Source: Ziziphus jujuba
Lineage: Eukaryota; Streptophyta; Magnoliopsida; Rosales; Rhamnaceae
Direction: 5' to 3'
Length of the DNA stretch: 64,000 nucleotides
NCBI RefSeq assembly: GCF_031755915.1
Contig: NC_083387.1
Coordinates: 26,229,001-26,293,000, forward strand
Positions 23,218 to 34,777 of the stretch are shown in pieces; within the stretch, counting starts at the first letter, position 1, and every line of letters starts with the position of its first letter. The position numbers and the translations under genes were made by a program. The notes beneath the pieces were generated by a model. That model was not told where the DNA came from, made no database searches, and saw only the letters and a program-made list of their open reading frames with translations.

Positions 23218-24803
23218 TCAAGCCAAAAGTTTTGAAAAAAAATAGGGATTCTTTTTGATGACATAATGGCCAATAACCATTCCCACAACTGCTCCAGTGC
23301 AATAATCAATCACAACAAATTTCCAATCCAATGCGAAAGAACTCCCTGAATCTTGCACTTGTTCAGAAATTGAATTTGGTGGTTGGGAGGTCTCAGAATT
23401 GTTTCATTTCTTTGTCAATGGAGTACCACATAACTCCAAGTTTCCCTCATAGGAGCTCATTTCAAATGTATCAAACTACTTTCCAATGGGTATGGGTCCT
23501 CTGAGAAAGTTATGAGAGATGTTGAAACGCGAAAGAAATGTAAGCTGTGCAAGTTGCTGAGGAATCTCTCTAGAGATCTTGTTTTGAGACAAATCCAATG
23601 ACTTCAGGAATCTCTCCAGAAATTCCCCAAGGATGATGGGATGCTACCACTTAAATTGTTGTGGGATAAGTTGAGAACATGAATCCCAGATAAGTTCCAA
23701 ATGCCTTCTGGAATCTCACCTTTGAATTTATTTCTTAACAAATCAATGAAAACAAAATTGTCTCGGATATTTCCATAGTACAAGAATGTACCTTTGTCTG
23801 TTAATGTGATCGAGTAACCAAACGCAACATTCCATGAGGTTGATTTTCCCTGTAAAGTTGCATTTTCACCCATGAATGATGAATTGGTAGCATCAATAGC
23901 TTTCATGGAATTCCATACTTTGAAATATTTGGATGGCAATGTGCCCTCGAAACTATCCTCAGAGAGATCAACAATGCGCAACTTTGGAAACTCATGATTG
24001 GAAAGCAGCTCTCTTAGAACCCCGTAGAGCCGATTTGATCTTAATATCAGCACTCTTAGCTCCGGAAGTTTCCCATACCAAGAGGGGAAGACATCGTTAA
24101 ATTTGTTGTCCATGAGGTTGACAGCTTCAAGCATCCTACAATCAGGCAATAACGGTGGTAGATGCCCTTCAAATTCGTTATGGCTTAGATCGATCATCCT
24201 TAATTCGCTTCCACTTTCACATAGAGATGGAATATCACCATGACAAGAGTTGTTGTTCACCTTCAAGATAAACATTGAGTTGGTGATATTCTCAAACATT
24301 GTGCAAGGACACCACTTAGTTTGTTATCGGACAAGCGAAGAAATTTAAGGGAAGTAAGATTGCAAAATGCTGGTGAGACTTCTCCACTTAGTTCATTATT
24401 TGAGATTTTATATATAAAGATGGAAGTTGGAGGAATTCGCAGTTTTCCTTTCAACATGTTAGAAGAAAGATCCAATATACGAAGACTAACCCCTGGAATG
24501 ATAAGTTGAGATTGGTCAAAGCCGATCAAGTTGTTATCAGAAATGTCCATAAACATTATAGTTTCTAAGCTAATGTTCCATATCCACTTGGGTATTTGCC
24601 CAGATAACTGGTTTCCACGAAGACCCAAGTTTACTAGGCTATCTTGGTACCTTAAGAAATCAGGGAACATACTTAAGTTACAATCATTCAGAAACAAATA
24701 TTCAAATTTTGTAGTGGTTGCATTAGGAGTGTTAATGGTTCTAGTAAGCACAGATAAGTTATTAAGTTAGAGTTGGAGTTTCTACAGATACTTCATTCCT
24801 AAA
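23218..24803 (-). pseudogene. RLP pseudogene 2, 3' part: LRRs, transmembrane segment, short tail
   Basis: Minus strand from the copia-B edge at 24803. LRRs at 24751-24263 (SMFPDFLRYQDSLVNLGLRG, NQLSGQIPKWIWN) shift frame into 24299-23604 ([52 protein letters not shown]). A single-base shift near 23625 then leads to [27 protein letters not shown], the C-terminal cap NLELCGTPL, an acidic stretch and a membrane-spanning segment. Translation stops at 23218-23220, with almost no cytoplasmic tail, as in RLPs that lack a kinase. At least two frameshifts and the copia-B insertion make it a pseudogene. The 5' part is at 29657-30253; the middle LRRs (those at about 18360-19080 in RLP 1) are missing. 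Confidence 0.88.
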
Positions 24804-25156
24804 TGTTGAAGTATAACCTCTGTGCTGACGTGGAGACAGGGTCTGACATGGATAAGTGAACTGCATAGGTGTATTTCCACTTTGGCTCATATGCCAAGTG
24901 TCATTATGAATTGTAAAAGAGTGTGTGTATGCATGAAAGTGTGAGTGAGAGAATCTTTTTTTTTATAACAGAAATGTAATGATCACTTTTTTGGATGATG
25001 TTAGCATTTTTGGATAAATACTGTTATATTAAATGAAAAAGTGTAGCTGAGCTCACACACAAATTTTTTCCTCTCTAGCTTCTCTTCTTTTCTTTCTAGA
25101 ATGTTCATTGTTTCTGCATAATATAGAAATATTACAGAGCTCTAAAACCATTAACA
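24804..25156 (+). repeat. copia-B 5' LTR (353 bp)
   Basis: Starts TGTTGAAGTATAACC and ends ATTAACA immediately before the primer-binding site TGGTATCAAAGC (25157-25168). The last ~40 bases have no counterpart at the 3' LTR, which stops at CATTGTTTCA. Confidence 0.85.
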
Positions 25157-25168
25157 TGGTATCAAAGC
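25157..25168 (+). other. copia-B primer-binding site
   Basis: TGGTATCAAAGC directly follows the 5' LTR and differs by one base from the usual initiator tRNA-Met site. Confidence 0.8.
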
Positions 25169-25262
25169 CTCTCGATCGAATCTGAGACTGGGATAAACAC
25201 TGTGAGGTAAAAAAAAAAAAAAATGAAATACTGGTTTCTTATGTTGTAAGGTCAGCAAAACA

Positions 25263-28200
25263 ATGGCTGGATCTAAAGTGAGAGCTCCAATATTCTTAGG
25301 TGAGAATTATGAGTTCTGGAGAATTAAAATGGTGACCATCTTCAAATCTTATGGGCTTTGGAGATTTGTGGATAAAGGAATTCTAGTTCCTGATGAAAAA
25401 GCTAAAGGGGAAAATTGCAAAAGCTGAGGGAAGCTCGGTAGTGGAAGATGATGAACAGATGATGGAGTTCTACATGAAGGATGCAAAGGCTTTGGGCATT
25501 ATCCAAGGTGCTATTTCAAATCAGATCTTTCCAAGGATAGTAAATGCAGAAACCTCGAAAGAAGCTTGGGAGCTGCTGTACAAGGAATTTCATGGTGGTG
25601 AACAGGTAAGATCTGTGAAACTACAGAGTCTAAGAAGGGAATTTGAGTATACTAAAATGAAAGAAGATGAAACGTTATCTAGTTATCTTACTAGATTGAA
25701 TGATTTGATAAATCAGATGAAAACCTTTGGATAGAGCTTATCTAATGAGAGGTTGGTTCAAAAGGTTTTAATTCGTTTAACTAAAGCTTATGAGCCTATA
25801 TTCTTGGTAATAGAAAATACTAAGGATCTGGAATCAGTAGAGTTTCAAAAAGTGGTTGCAATTCTTAAGAGCCAAGAACAGAGACTTGACTTGCAAGTCA
25901 CTGATTTCACAAAGAAAGCTTTCTCTACCTTATCTGTGAACAATCATGCTGCAATCTCTAAAACACAAAACAAAGGAGTAACACACTCCAATGCAGCTAA
26001 ACTCCAAAAGACCTGGACCCCAAGAGAGAAGAAGTGGGAACCGAAGTAGAGATTTCAGTAAAGATTTCATGGAAATCAAGCTCATTCTGTGAATACTGTT
26101 CACGATGGAAATAGATGGCAGGTTGGAGGTCACCAAGAAAGTTCAAAACCATAGTGTAGAACATGTGGCAAATACCATTTTGGAGAGTGCAAATTCAAAG
26201 GGAAATCAAAGTGCTATAATTGTGACAGATTTGGGCATTGGGCAAGATAGTGTCCAAATGGGAAGAATATGCAGAAAGCAAATTGCACAAATCAAATGGA
26301 GCTGACAGGCAACATGTTTTATGCAGCTAGTGAGTTTGAAAAGTCGAGTAAGGGCAGTGAATGGTATATAGACAATAGATGTAGCAATCATATGACAGAG
26401 AATATGGACCTTTTGATTGATGTTAAAAGGAATATATATGGTAGAGTTCAAATGCCCAATGGTACACTAGAAAGCATAGCTGGGAAAGGTACATTGGTGA
26501 TTGATACAGACATAGGCAAGAAGCATATTAAAGAGGTGATGTATTTACTTGGTTTGAAAGAGAATTTGCTTAATGTTGGTCAAATGGATAAGCATGGCTA
26601 TTATCTGGTGTTTGGTGGAGGAATGTGTTGTATATGATGGACTTGCATTAGAAAATTTGGTTATGAAGGTTAAAGCAAAGACAAACCGGTGTTATCCTCT
26701 AACTATGACATCAAGTGAACAGCTTGCTTTAAGGGCTCAAACAGATTTTAGTGTGGAAACTTGGCATAAAAGGATGGGACACTTACACTTGAATGCACTG
26801 CTAGAGTTAAAGAAGAGGGACATGGTTTTAGGACTACCAAAACTTGAGGAAACCATGAAAATATATGAAGGATGCCAATTTGGAAAGCAGCATAGAGACG
26901 TCTTTCAAAAGAATAAGGCCTGGAGAGCAAGTTAGCCACTACAATTGGTTCATACTGACTTGTGTGGTCCAATGCAGACAGAAACTCTTGCTGGAAATAG
27001 GTACTTTATGCTTCTTGTAGATGATTATACACGTATGGTTTGGGTATTCAAAGACAAATGACAATAGCATACGCTTCACAACAGAATGGAGTGGTTGAAA
27101 GGAATAATAGAGTAGTTGTTGAAATGGCTAAGGCTATGTTACATGATAAACAAGTGCCTTATTACCTATGGAGAGAAGCTGTTCATACAACCGTATACTT
27201 GCTTAACAGATGTCCTACTAAATCACTTGATGGAATAACACCTTTTGAAGCCTATAGTGGAAGAAAACCAGGAATTGCACACTTGAAAATTTTTGGTTCT
27301 CTATGTTATGTCCATGTTCCAACTGAGATAAGATAGAAATTGGATCCTAAAAGCATAAAAGGAGTCTTTGTAGGATATGGAACTTGTGAGAAGGGTTATA
27401 AGGTGTTTGATCCTATAACTAAGAAGCTGATTCTGTCTAGAGATGTCATATTTGATGAAGAAAATTCATGGAATTGGAAGGAAAATGTACAAAATGGGAG
27501 TCAAAATGTAATATCTGCAGAAATTGATAATTGCAAGGTCTCAAGAAGGGATCTAGTGCTTGAAGATATTCAACATACTCCAGAAAAGTAAGGACAAGAA
27601 ATCTTTGGTTCAGAAGAAGCTACAAACAGCAGGAATGGTATGTCAAATGTGCATGGAAGTTCAGGTATGAGTTCTGTTCATTCAGAAATTGATAAATTGT
27701 ACGCTGGTTTTGATCATACACCAATAAAATGGAGAAGTCTTACTGATATTTTGGCTAAATGCAATAATTGTATCATTGAGCCTGAAAATTATGAAGAGGC
27801 AGCTCAAAGTCAGTCTTGGATTAAAGTAATGACAGATGAACTAGAGATTATTGAGAAAAACAATACATGGGAGCTAGTGGACAAACCGAAAGATAAACCT
27901 GTGATTGGTGTTAAATGGGTTTACAAGACTAAATTCAATTTAGATGTTCAATTCAAAAGAATAAAGCCAGATTAGTAGTTAAGGGGTATGCACAAAAACC
28001 AGGTGTGGATTTCAATGAAACCTTTGCTCCGGTTGCAAGACTTGTTACCATTAGAACTTTAATTGCTTTGGCAGCTCACAAAAGATGGAGATTGTATTAG
28101 CTTGATGTTAAATCAGCATTTTTGAATGGTGTGATGCAAGAAGAGGTTTATGTAGAACAACCAGATGGATTTATGATTAAAGGGCATGAGGATAAGGTAT

Positions 28201-29316
28201 ACAAATTCCACAAGGCTTTATATGGTTTGAAATAGGCTCCTCGAGCCTGGTACAGTGAGATAGATGCCTACTTCTGTGAGAGTGGATTCCAAAAGAGTCA
28301 AAGTGAAGCCACCCTTTATACAAAGACTAGGGGAGAAAAAGGCATATTGATTGTTGCTATATATGTTGATGACATAGTGTATACAGGAAATGATAGTGAA
28401 ATGCTTCACTGGTTTAAAGAAGACATGATGAAAAGGTATGAAATGACAGATTTAGGATTGCTGCATCATTTTCTTGGTATGGGAGTAGTACAAACAGCTT
28501 CGTGTATTTTTGTGCATAAGAAGAAATATGCTTCCACATTACTAAACAAATTTGGTTTAACAAATTGCAATCCAGTTCTCACACCATTGATTGCAAATGA
28601 GAAGCTTAGCAAAGAAGATGGAAGTGGAGCTGCAGATGAAGAGCTTTGTCAGAAAATTGTGGGAAGCCTACTATATCTTACAGCCACAAGACCAGATGTC
28701 ATGTATGCAGCAAGTCTCCTAGCCAGGTTTATGCATTGTCCTACAAATAAACATCTTGGCACAGCAAAAAGAGTACTAAGATACATCAAAGGTACCTTAG
28801 ATTATGGTTTTGAATATGTTAAAGGAAAACAGACTGTTTTAGTAGGATATTGTGACAGTGATTGGAGTGGATCTGTGGATGATATGACGAGCACATTTGG
28901 ATATGCTTTCAGTTTTGGAAGTGGAGTGTTTTCTTGGGCCTTAGTCAAACAAAGCTGTGTTGCACTCTCCACTGCAGAGGCAGAGTATATCAGTGCATCA
29001 GAACCAACTGCACAAGCAACATGGCTTCGGTTTGTACTTGAAGATTTTGGTGAAATGCAAGCTGAAGCCACTCCTCTACATTGTGACAATACATCAGCTA
29101 TTGCCATCGCTAAGAATCCAGTTTTCCACCAGAAAACAAACACATTGATAGAAGGTATCATTTTATAAAAGAAGCCTTACAAGATGGGATGATTGACTTG
29201 ACATATTGTTCTTCTGAAGAACAAGTTGCAGACATATTTGTTAAGCCTTTATCAAGGGATCGTTTTAATTTCTTAAGAGACAAGCTAGGAGTTGTTTCAG
29301 CACAGAGTTTACAGGG
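25263..29316 (+). pseudogene. copia-B gag-pol, multiply broken
   Basis: Gag starts at 25263 (APIFLGENYEFWRIKM), shifts frame near 25410 and stops at about 25731. A zinc knuckle near 26195-26240 (CYNCDRFGHWAR) has a stop before its last cysteine. The protease site reads YIDNRCSNHMT, with DNR in place of DSG. Pre-integrase (ETWHKRMGHLHLNAL) is followed by an integrase that jumps from YTRMVWV to GIQRQMTIAYASQQNGV near 27040. That jump drops about the middle of the catalytic core, including the second aspartate region. RT follows (NNTWELVDKPKDKPVIGVKW, stops near 27974, 28098 and 28233, then IYVDDIVYTGND at about 28361). RNase H (STAEAEYIS) shifts frame at about 29150 and ends near 29316. It is clearly non-autonomous. 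Confidence 0.9.
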
Positions 29317-29319
29317 GAG
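29311..29319 (+). other. copia-B polypurine tract
   Basis: ACAGGGGAG abuts the 3' LTR start TGTTGAAG. Confidence 0.75.
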
Positions 29320-29635
29320 TGTTGAAGTATAACCCCCTGTGCTAACGTGGAGACAGGATCTGACATGGATAAGTGAACTGCATAGGTGTATTTCCACTTT
29401 GGCACATATGTCAGGTGTCATTATGAATTTTAAAAGAGTGTGTGCGTGCATGAAAGTGTGAGTGAGAGAATCTTTTTTTTTTTTATAACAGAAATGTAAT
29501 GATCACTTTTTTGGATGATGTAAGCATTTTTGGATGAATACTGTTATATTGAATGAAAAAGTGTAGGTGAGCTCACACACAAAATTTTTCCTCTCTAGCT
29601 TCTCTTCTTTTCTCTCTAGAATGTTCATTGTTTCA
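29320..29635 (+). repeat. copia-B 3' LTR, truncated
   Basis: Matches the 5' LTR from TGTTGAAG to CATTGTTTC and then diverges. The last ~40 bp of the LTR are missing. The following bases (29640-29656) are the inverted form of LTR bases 25115-25131. Confidence 0.85.
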
Positions 29636-29656
29636 GTATATTTCTATATTATGCAA

Positions 29657-30253
29657 ATCAGCATTAAGAGACAAATCAAGCAAAACCAAAGTTGAGATTT
29701 GCAAAATTTCTGATAGGATTTGACCATAAAAAAAGGAGTGAGAGAGGTTGAGATGTGTTAACCTTGAAAGATGGCCTAATGCAGGTGGGATTCGAGAGTA
29801 ATTGAAATCATTGGAAGCAAGGTTAAGCATTTGGAGCTTAGAAAGGTGGAAAAGAGTGATGGTGGAGTTGATTGAACCATAAAGACAATTGCTGCCGAGA
29901 TCAACGCCGATCACATGTCCACTTTTCTCATCACACTCCACACCATCCCACGAGCAACAATCTTCAATCCCTTCTTCTTTCCATGATGCAGTTTTGGGAA
30001 GATCGGAAGGCTCAGGACAAGTAGATTTGTCTACAATAAAGCTTTCTTTGAATTGCAACAAGGCAGTGTGCTCATCTTTGTGGCAAAGTGGCTGCACACA
30101 AGGAAAAAAGCAAGTCATGGTGAGTATGATATAAAGTAATAAGAGCATGGAAGGAAATGAATTAAACCAAGAGAAACTCCATTTCGAAATTGCTAAAGTT
30201 GGATGAGCAAGAGAATGAACGAATGGTCTTCTTTTATAGACAGTATCCCACAA
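29657..30253 (-). pseudogene. RLP pseudogene 2, 5' part: signal peptide, N-terminal cap, first LRRs
   Basis: Minus strand. A hydrophobic signal peptide (SMLLLLYIILTMTCFFPC; the methionine at about 30148 is a more usual start than the one at 30253) is followed by the LRR N-terminal domain (HKDEHTALLQFKESF, paired-cysteine motif CCSWDGVECD, SGHVIGVDLG). First LRRs follow (LSKLQMLNLASNDFNYSRIP, LSRLTHLNLSHS). The frame ends at the copia-B junction. This is the N-terminal module that RLP pseudogene 1 lacks. Sequence and order fit the Cf-9/RLP family; the ligand is unknown. Confidence 0.88.
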
Positions 30254-32460
30254 GCTTTTGTGATAATGTTGGATGAAATTAAGCCAATATTATTGTGGAA
30301 AGAAAAATCAAAATATATGAAATTTTATACTTACAATTATTGACTTTTCATCCCAAAAAAATAAATAAATTACAACTACTGATTGTTACTCTTTTGAAAA
30401 TTCAAAAAGAAAAGCCCACCAATCACACGAACGGAGGACTACCTGCTACATAAAGGGGTTAAATATACTTGTCAATTAATTAATTTACTCCACAGTAACC
30501 TATGGTAGTTTTTTTGGAAACGAAAAATTATTTGAAGAAGTCAGTCTAGTTTTGTCTTCAAGAAGACTATATGAGTAGAGAAGCACTACACATTTTATCT
30601 TTTGGCTTGGATTTGAAATCAAAATATTAATCGTTAGTTAGGCCTACAAAGCTCAATATCACAAAGACTCCAGTTAGGTTAAATGAAAATATCTCAAAAG
30701 ACTTCAGTAGATTTTGATTTAATACACCTAATTAGGGGTAAAGAGAAATTCTAGATGAACTACCAAATAAATGTTACACAATTCTATTTATAAATTTTTA
30801 CCAAAATTTTGCTAAATATATTTTTTTTTAAATCACGATTTGACTACTTGTTCAAAAAATCAAACAAACGAACAAAATTACCTATATCACACGAAGTATT
30901 ACATAAAATTATATATAAAAAACATAATAATCTATTTTCCATTAACTTAAATTTTTGAAAAATAGAACCATTTAAGTTAGTATCAAAGTCTAAAAATGGG
31001 AAGGCTATATGTAAGATGGAGTATTAGAAAAAAATATAAAAGAAATGATAATTCGCATTTCCATTAGCCCAAGCTATGATAGGGTTTTAATTAGCTTAAT
31101 TATTGAAGGTGGATTATTATAATTATTATTTTATGTTTCAACCCGAACACAATGAGGCTACCACATCAAGGGGCTACTTATGATATCGTCCAGCTTTGAA
31201 AACTATCCAACCTATAATCTCTGTTATTGAGTCACTGTTTAATAGTAGGTTTTGATCTTGGCCTTCAATTGAGTTTGTGACTAAAAAGAACTAAAAATAA
31301 TATCATACTTGGGACAACTTTTTTATAAAGAAAATACACAACGTATTAATATTTTTTATAATAACGTAATATTAAAATATAACATAAATCAAAATATCAG
31401 ATGACAAAAGAGTGAAAAAAAAAAAAAAAAAGAATCTTCCATTAAATTGGAACTCTAATAACCAGTGTGAGCGGGATCATATTTTATGAAATGGTTTATC
31501 TTTTTGATAAAACTTTATCCCATACTGATTTCCGCTTAAATAAATAAATTAAAAAAAAAAAGAAAAAAAAGAAAAATAGTGAAAAAGTAATTGAAAAATT
31601 ACATGTATAGACTATAGAGAATGAGAGTTGGCTAGAGGTAAAGAAATTAAACATGGGAGAGAGTAAGATAGGATGCAGAGAAATGAGTTTAAAGCAACCA
31701 GGCAGTTGAAGACTGGGTGCACCGACACGTGGCGGTTCGATTGTTTTCTTCCACTGCCAACTTCGCTTAATTTTCTTGCAACGTGTCTTTGACTTTCTGG
31801 TTGTTAGTCCTTGTTGGGACCACACGTTTCTTAGGTGGGTAGGACGTATGATGAAGTGGCAACCGTTGATTTGATTAAGGATGCTAAAGGGTGCTTTACA
31901 TTGTGTCTGAGTCTGACCGTTGACTGGCGGATTAGTCTCAAGCTGCATGGCTTTATATACCTCAATTTTTTAATTCCTAATGAGATGAATTATCAAAAGA
32001 GAGAAATTTATATTGGAAAAGATTTTTTATCGCAACTTTTTTAGTCTTGTTGTTTTTTCATTATATATTAGAATGATTGTATAGAAAATGTGGCACAGAA
32101 GCCTATTAATAATCAAACACTCATCCTATCTATTTTATAGGAATACTTTTAAAATTCTTATTGTGTATGATAATCTACCATACCATCCTAACGCCTCTGA
32201 GTGACCTACTAAAAATTTGTTGACATCTTTGTACCTTCTATTTATTCATTTTTTTTGTATGGTATATGATGTTAATAAAAGGTTGGATGGGCAAAAAGAG
32301 TGAACATAACGTCTCTCTTTATAGACAGTTTTCCAAGCTTTAGTGATAATTAACGTAGGAGGAAATAATGAATATAACAAAAGAAATAAAAATAAAAATA
32401 AAAATCACATACATGAAATTACTACAAGTAATTATATAAGTTACAACCAAGGAAGAAAAA
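30254..32460. other. RLP upstream spacer, no gene recognised
   Basis: AT-rich. Positions 30636-30740 resemble 51000-51120, and 30841-31336 resembles 48901-49147 with an extra ~240 bases at about 30893-31150. Positions 31721-31965 are the second spacer repeat. A 150-codon minus-strand frame at 31948-31496 is mostly low-complexity poly-F translation and is not supported. Confidence 0.6.
31721..31965 (+). repeat. RLP-spacer repeat, copy 2 (partner 22187-22430)
   Basis: Direct copy of the ACCGACACGTG-starting block. It lies about 1.5 kb upstream of the 5' end of RLP pseudogene 2 and supports a tandem RLP unit of gene plus spacer. Confidence 0.7.
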
Positions 32461-33504
32461 GTTGGTTATACCACCGATATTTCGTCGACATTATCGAGTA
32501 TCCATGACCATCGACACTGATAGAGGGGATAAAGAAATATCTGCCAGCGGTATCATGGAAATATCGACGTTGTTGTAAAATATCGCTGTTGCAAGTTGAC
32601 ATCGGTGGAAATCTCAGAATAATTGTGGAAATTAATAGAAATTTCGGTTGTCTAGCTTTTCTAGCTTTTTGATATATCGTCGATATTTGTGGAAATGGCT
32701 AGAAGCTTAGAAACACTCGGAGAAGCCATTTTTGATGGAAAAAAACAGAGAGCTGGGCAAAATGAGAGTGAGAGGTTTGGGTCTGATCGATGCTTTGTTT
32801 AGACTTTGGAGAGGCTTGGAAGAGAGAGCACGAGAGAACAGACTTCACATGGCGGTGAGACTGGAGAGAAAGATTGGGTGACAGGTGTGCTCCCTCAATG
32901 TTTCAATTAATGCAGGACTTGGTTTTCGTGTATCCCTATCACAGCCTCTCTCGATTTCATTTTTCGTTACTAGTGTAGGGACCTTACCAATCTAGTAAAA
33001 GAACAAAAATTTTAAAAATAAATAAATAGTATTCAAATTTATCAATAAAAATAAAAACCTTTTACCAATAAAAAAACCCAATTAAATATATATATATATA
33101 TATATATGTATATTGGACTCATAATATCTAACAATCCAATCAATTGTATCATATGGGCTTGAGATTGAATTGATCCATTAAACTTTCTATTTTGGGTTTC
33201 ACTGTATTGCTCTAGTTGACTAAACATCATTTTCATTTGTCCGTTGGAAAAGTTGGAAAAGGTAGCAACTTTAATGTTTAAGTTGCATATTTTTAAAAAA
33301 AATTTTAAAAAATTTGCATAATTATAATACCATTGCAAATGGAAAAAAATTGCATATTTTAATATAAAAGCAAAATTAATATTTCAAAAAAATAGTAACT
33401 CAGTTTTATTAGTTTAAGACTTTAAGAAAATGGGTTATTGTTTTAATATAGTTAGAAATATTGCACTATTATGCAAGTTAGTTGAAGTCTAATTTAAACG
33501 TAAA
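32461..33504. other. AT-rich region with repeated ATATCGA motifs
   Basis: Positions 32461-32690 carry many GATATTTC/ATCGAC-type words. Similar words recur at 33750-33900 and 48598-48636. A (TA)n tract lies at about 33087-33106. It may be the edge of an unclassified DNA transposon. No protein evidence. Confidence 0.4.
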
Positions 33505-34137
33505 TTGGTATTAATGATGTGTTATAAATTATATTTAAGAATTTCATATATCTTATTATGCTTTGTTAAATTTCTATATTTTGGTACTAATAAACACTGT
33601 ATTTTTTTATTTAAAATAATTTTTAATATTTATAAACTATTTTATTATTATTGTATTGTAATTATTGTATTTTTTATATTATTTTTATATATTAATTATT
33701 TTATATAATTTATATTTTCAATTAAATATTTATCATTTTTGTAATTTTATTGATATTTTGGTCGATATCGACATTTCCATCGATATTTCTATAAAATTAT
33801 ACCTTTAACTAGTGATGAAAATATCGATATCGATAAAAATATCGAAGGTATAATTTACGGAAATGCTGATAGAAATGTCGTTATCGATGGAAATATCGAC
33901 AAGGTTACAGAAACTGTAAATTTTTAATTTAGAAGACAAATTTTGACATATAAGATAATTAATATAGTAAAATAATATAAAAATATAATAATTAGAATAC
34001 AATAATAATAAAATAGTCCATAAATATTATAAATGAATAAACTATAATTTAATTAGTACCAAAATATAGAATAATTTAACATATAATATTAAGATATAAG
34101 AAATTCTTAAATATAAATCATAATACATTATCAATAT
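33505..34137. repeat. Long imperfect palindrome (~0.63 kb)
   Basis: The left arm (about 33505-33810) reappears reversed in the right arm (about 33820-34137), with the centre near 33815 in AACTAGTGATG. Shared words include TATATTTAAGAATTTC, TATATTTTGGTACTAAT and CTATTTTATTATTATTGTATT. The central ~150 bases are rich in ATCGATATCG. This looks like a foldback element or an inverted duplication of an AT-rich repeat. Confidence 0.75.
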
Positions 34138-34444
34138 AAAAAAGAACTTTTTAGTTTTTCAAATTGATGATCATATTTTCATATTTCGCAAATACAACAA
34201 TAGATATTACATTTTATTCCTCCCTTCAATTCTCTCATTATTTTTTTACCCTAATTGTTTTATCTTTTCAGTTTATTATTAACATGTAAATTTTCATGAT
34301 TGAAAATTTTCTGACAAAATTTTCTATAATCCAATTTCTTTTTGAATCAATAAAATTAGTTATTAGTTTTTTTTTTCTTTTCCAATATCCTACTTAATGT
34401 AAATTTTCCTTCGCAATATTATTGAAAAGTATAAAAAACAATCT

Positions 34445-34722
34445 AGTTATTTAATAAAACAAATTAATTTATTTTAAAAAAATTAAAAAATCAATTTTTT
34501 TTCCTTCTAGATCCTTCCTCTCCTCTCTGTCCCGTCCCCCTTCCTTCTTTTGGTCTTCCCCCTTCCTTCTCTTCTCTTCTAGTTATTAAATAAAACAAAT
34601 TAATTTATTTTTAAAAAATTAAAAAATCAATTAAATATTTTTTTCCCTTCCAGATCCTTCCTCTCCTTTCTCTGTCGTCCCCCTTCCTTTTTGTTTTGGT
34701 CTTCCTCCTTCCTCTTCTCTTC
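34445..34722. repeat. 136 bp tandem duplication, two copies
   Basis: AGTTATTTAATAAAAC at 34445 and AGTTATTAAATAAAAC at 34581 start two similar units. Each has an AT-rich half and a pyrimidine-rich half (CCTTCCTCTCC...). The second unit ends where S2 inserted, inside the CTTCTCTTC run. Confidence 0.75.
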
Positions 34723-34777
34723 TGTAACACCCCGTCCCAAACTACATCGGAATTCTTGCACATTGACCGAGGTTGAC

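Larger units (their letters stand above)
24804..29635 (+). mobile_element. copia-B: decayed Ty1/copia retrotransposon in RLP pseudogene 2
   Basis: A 5' LTR (24804-25156), primer-binding site, gag and pol in copia order (integrase before RT), a polypurine tract and a truncated 3' LTR (29320-29635). By eye the LTRs differ at roughly 14 of about 311 shared bases, so this is an old insertion. No matching target duplication is found: CTAAA is on the left and GTATA on the right. The flanks are different parts of the RLP gene, which implies a deletion at the right edge after insertion. Confidence 0.92.

Noticed and set aside
24804..29635. GTATA/CTAAA as a target-site duplication for copia-B
   Set aside because: The two flanks differ and the host gene is discontinuous across the element, so a deletion explains the edges better.
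31496..31948. 150-codon minus-strand frame upstream of RLP pseudogene 2
   Set aside because: The second half is poly-F/L translation of an A-rich tract, and it overlaps a spacer repeat that is not coding in its other copy.
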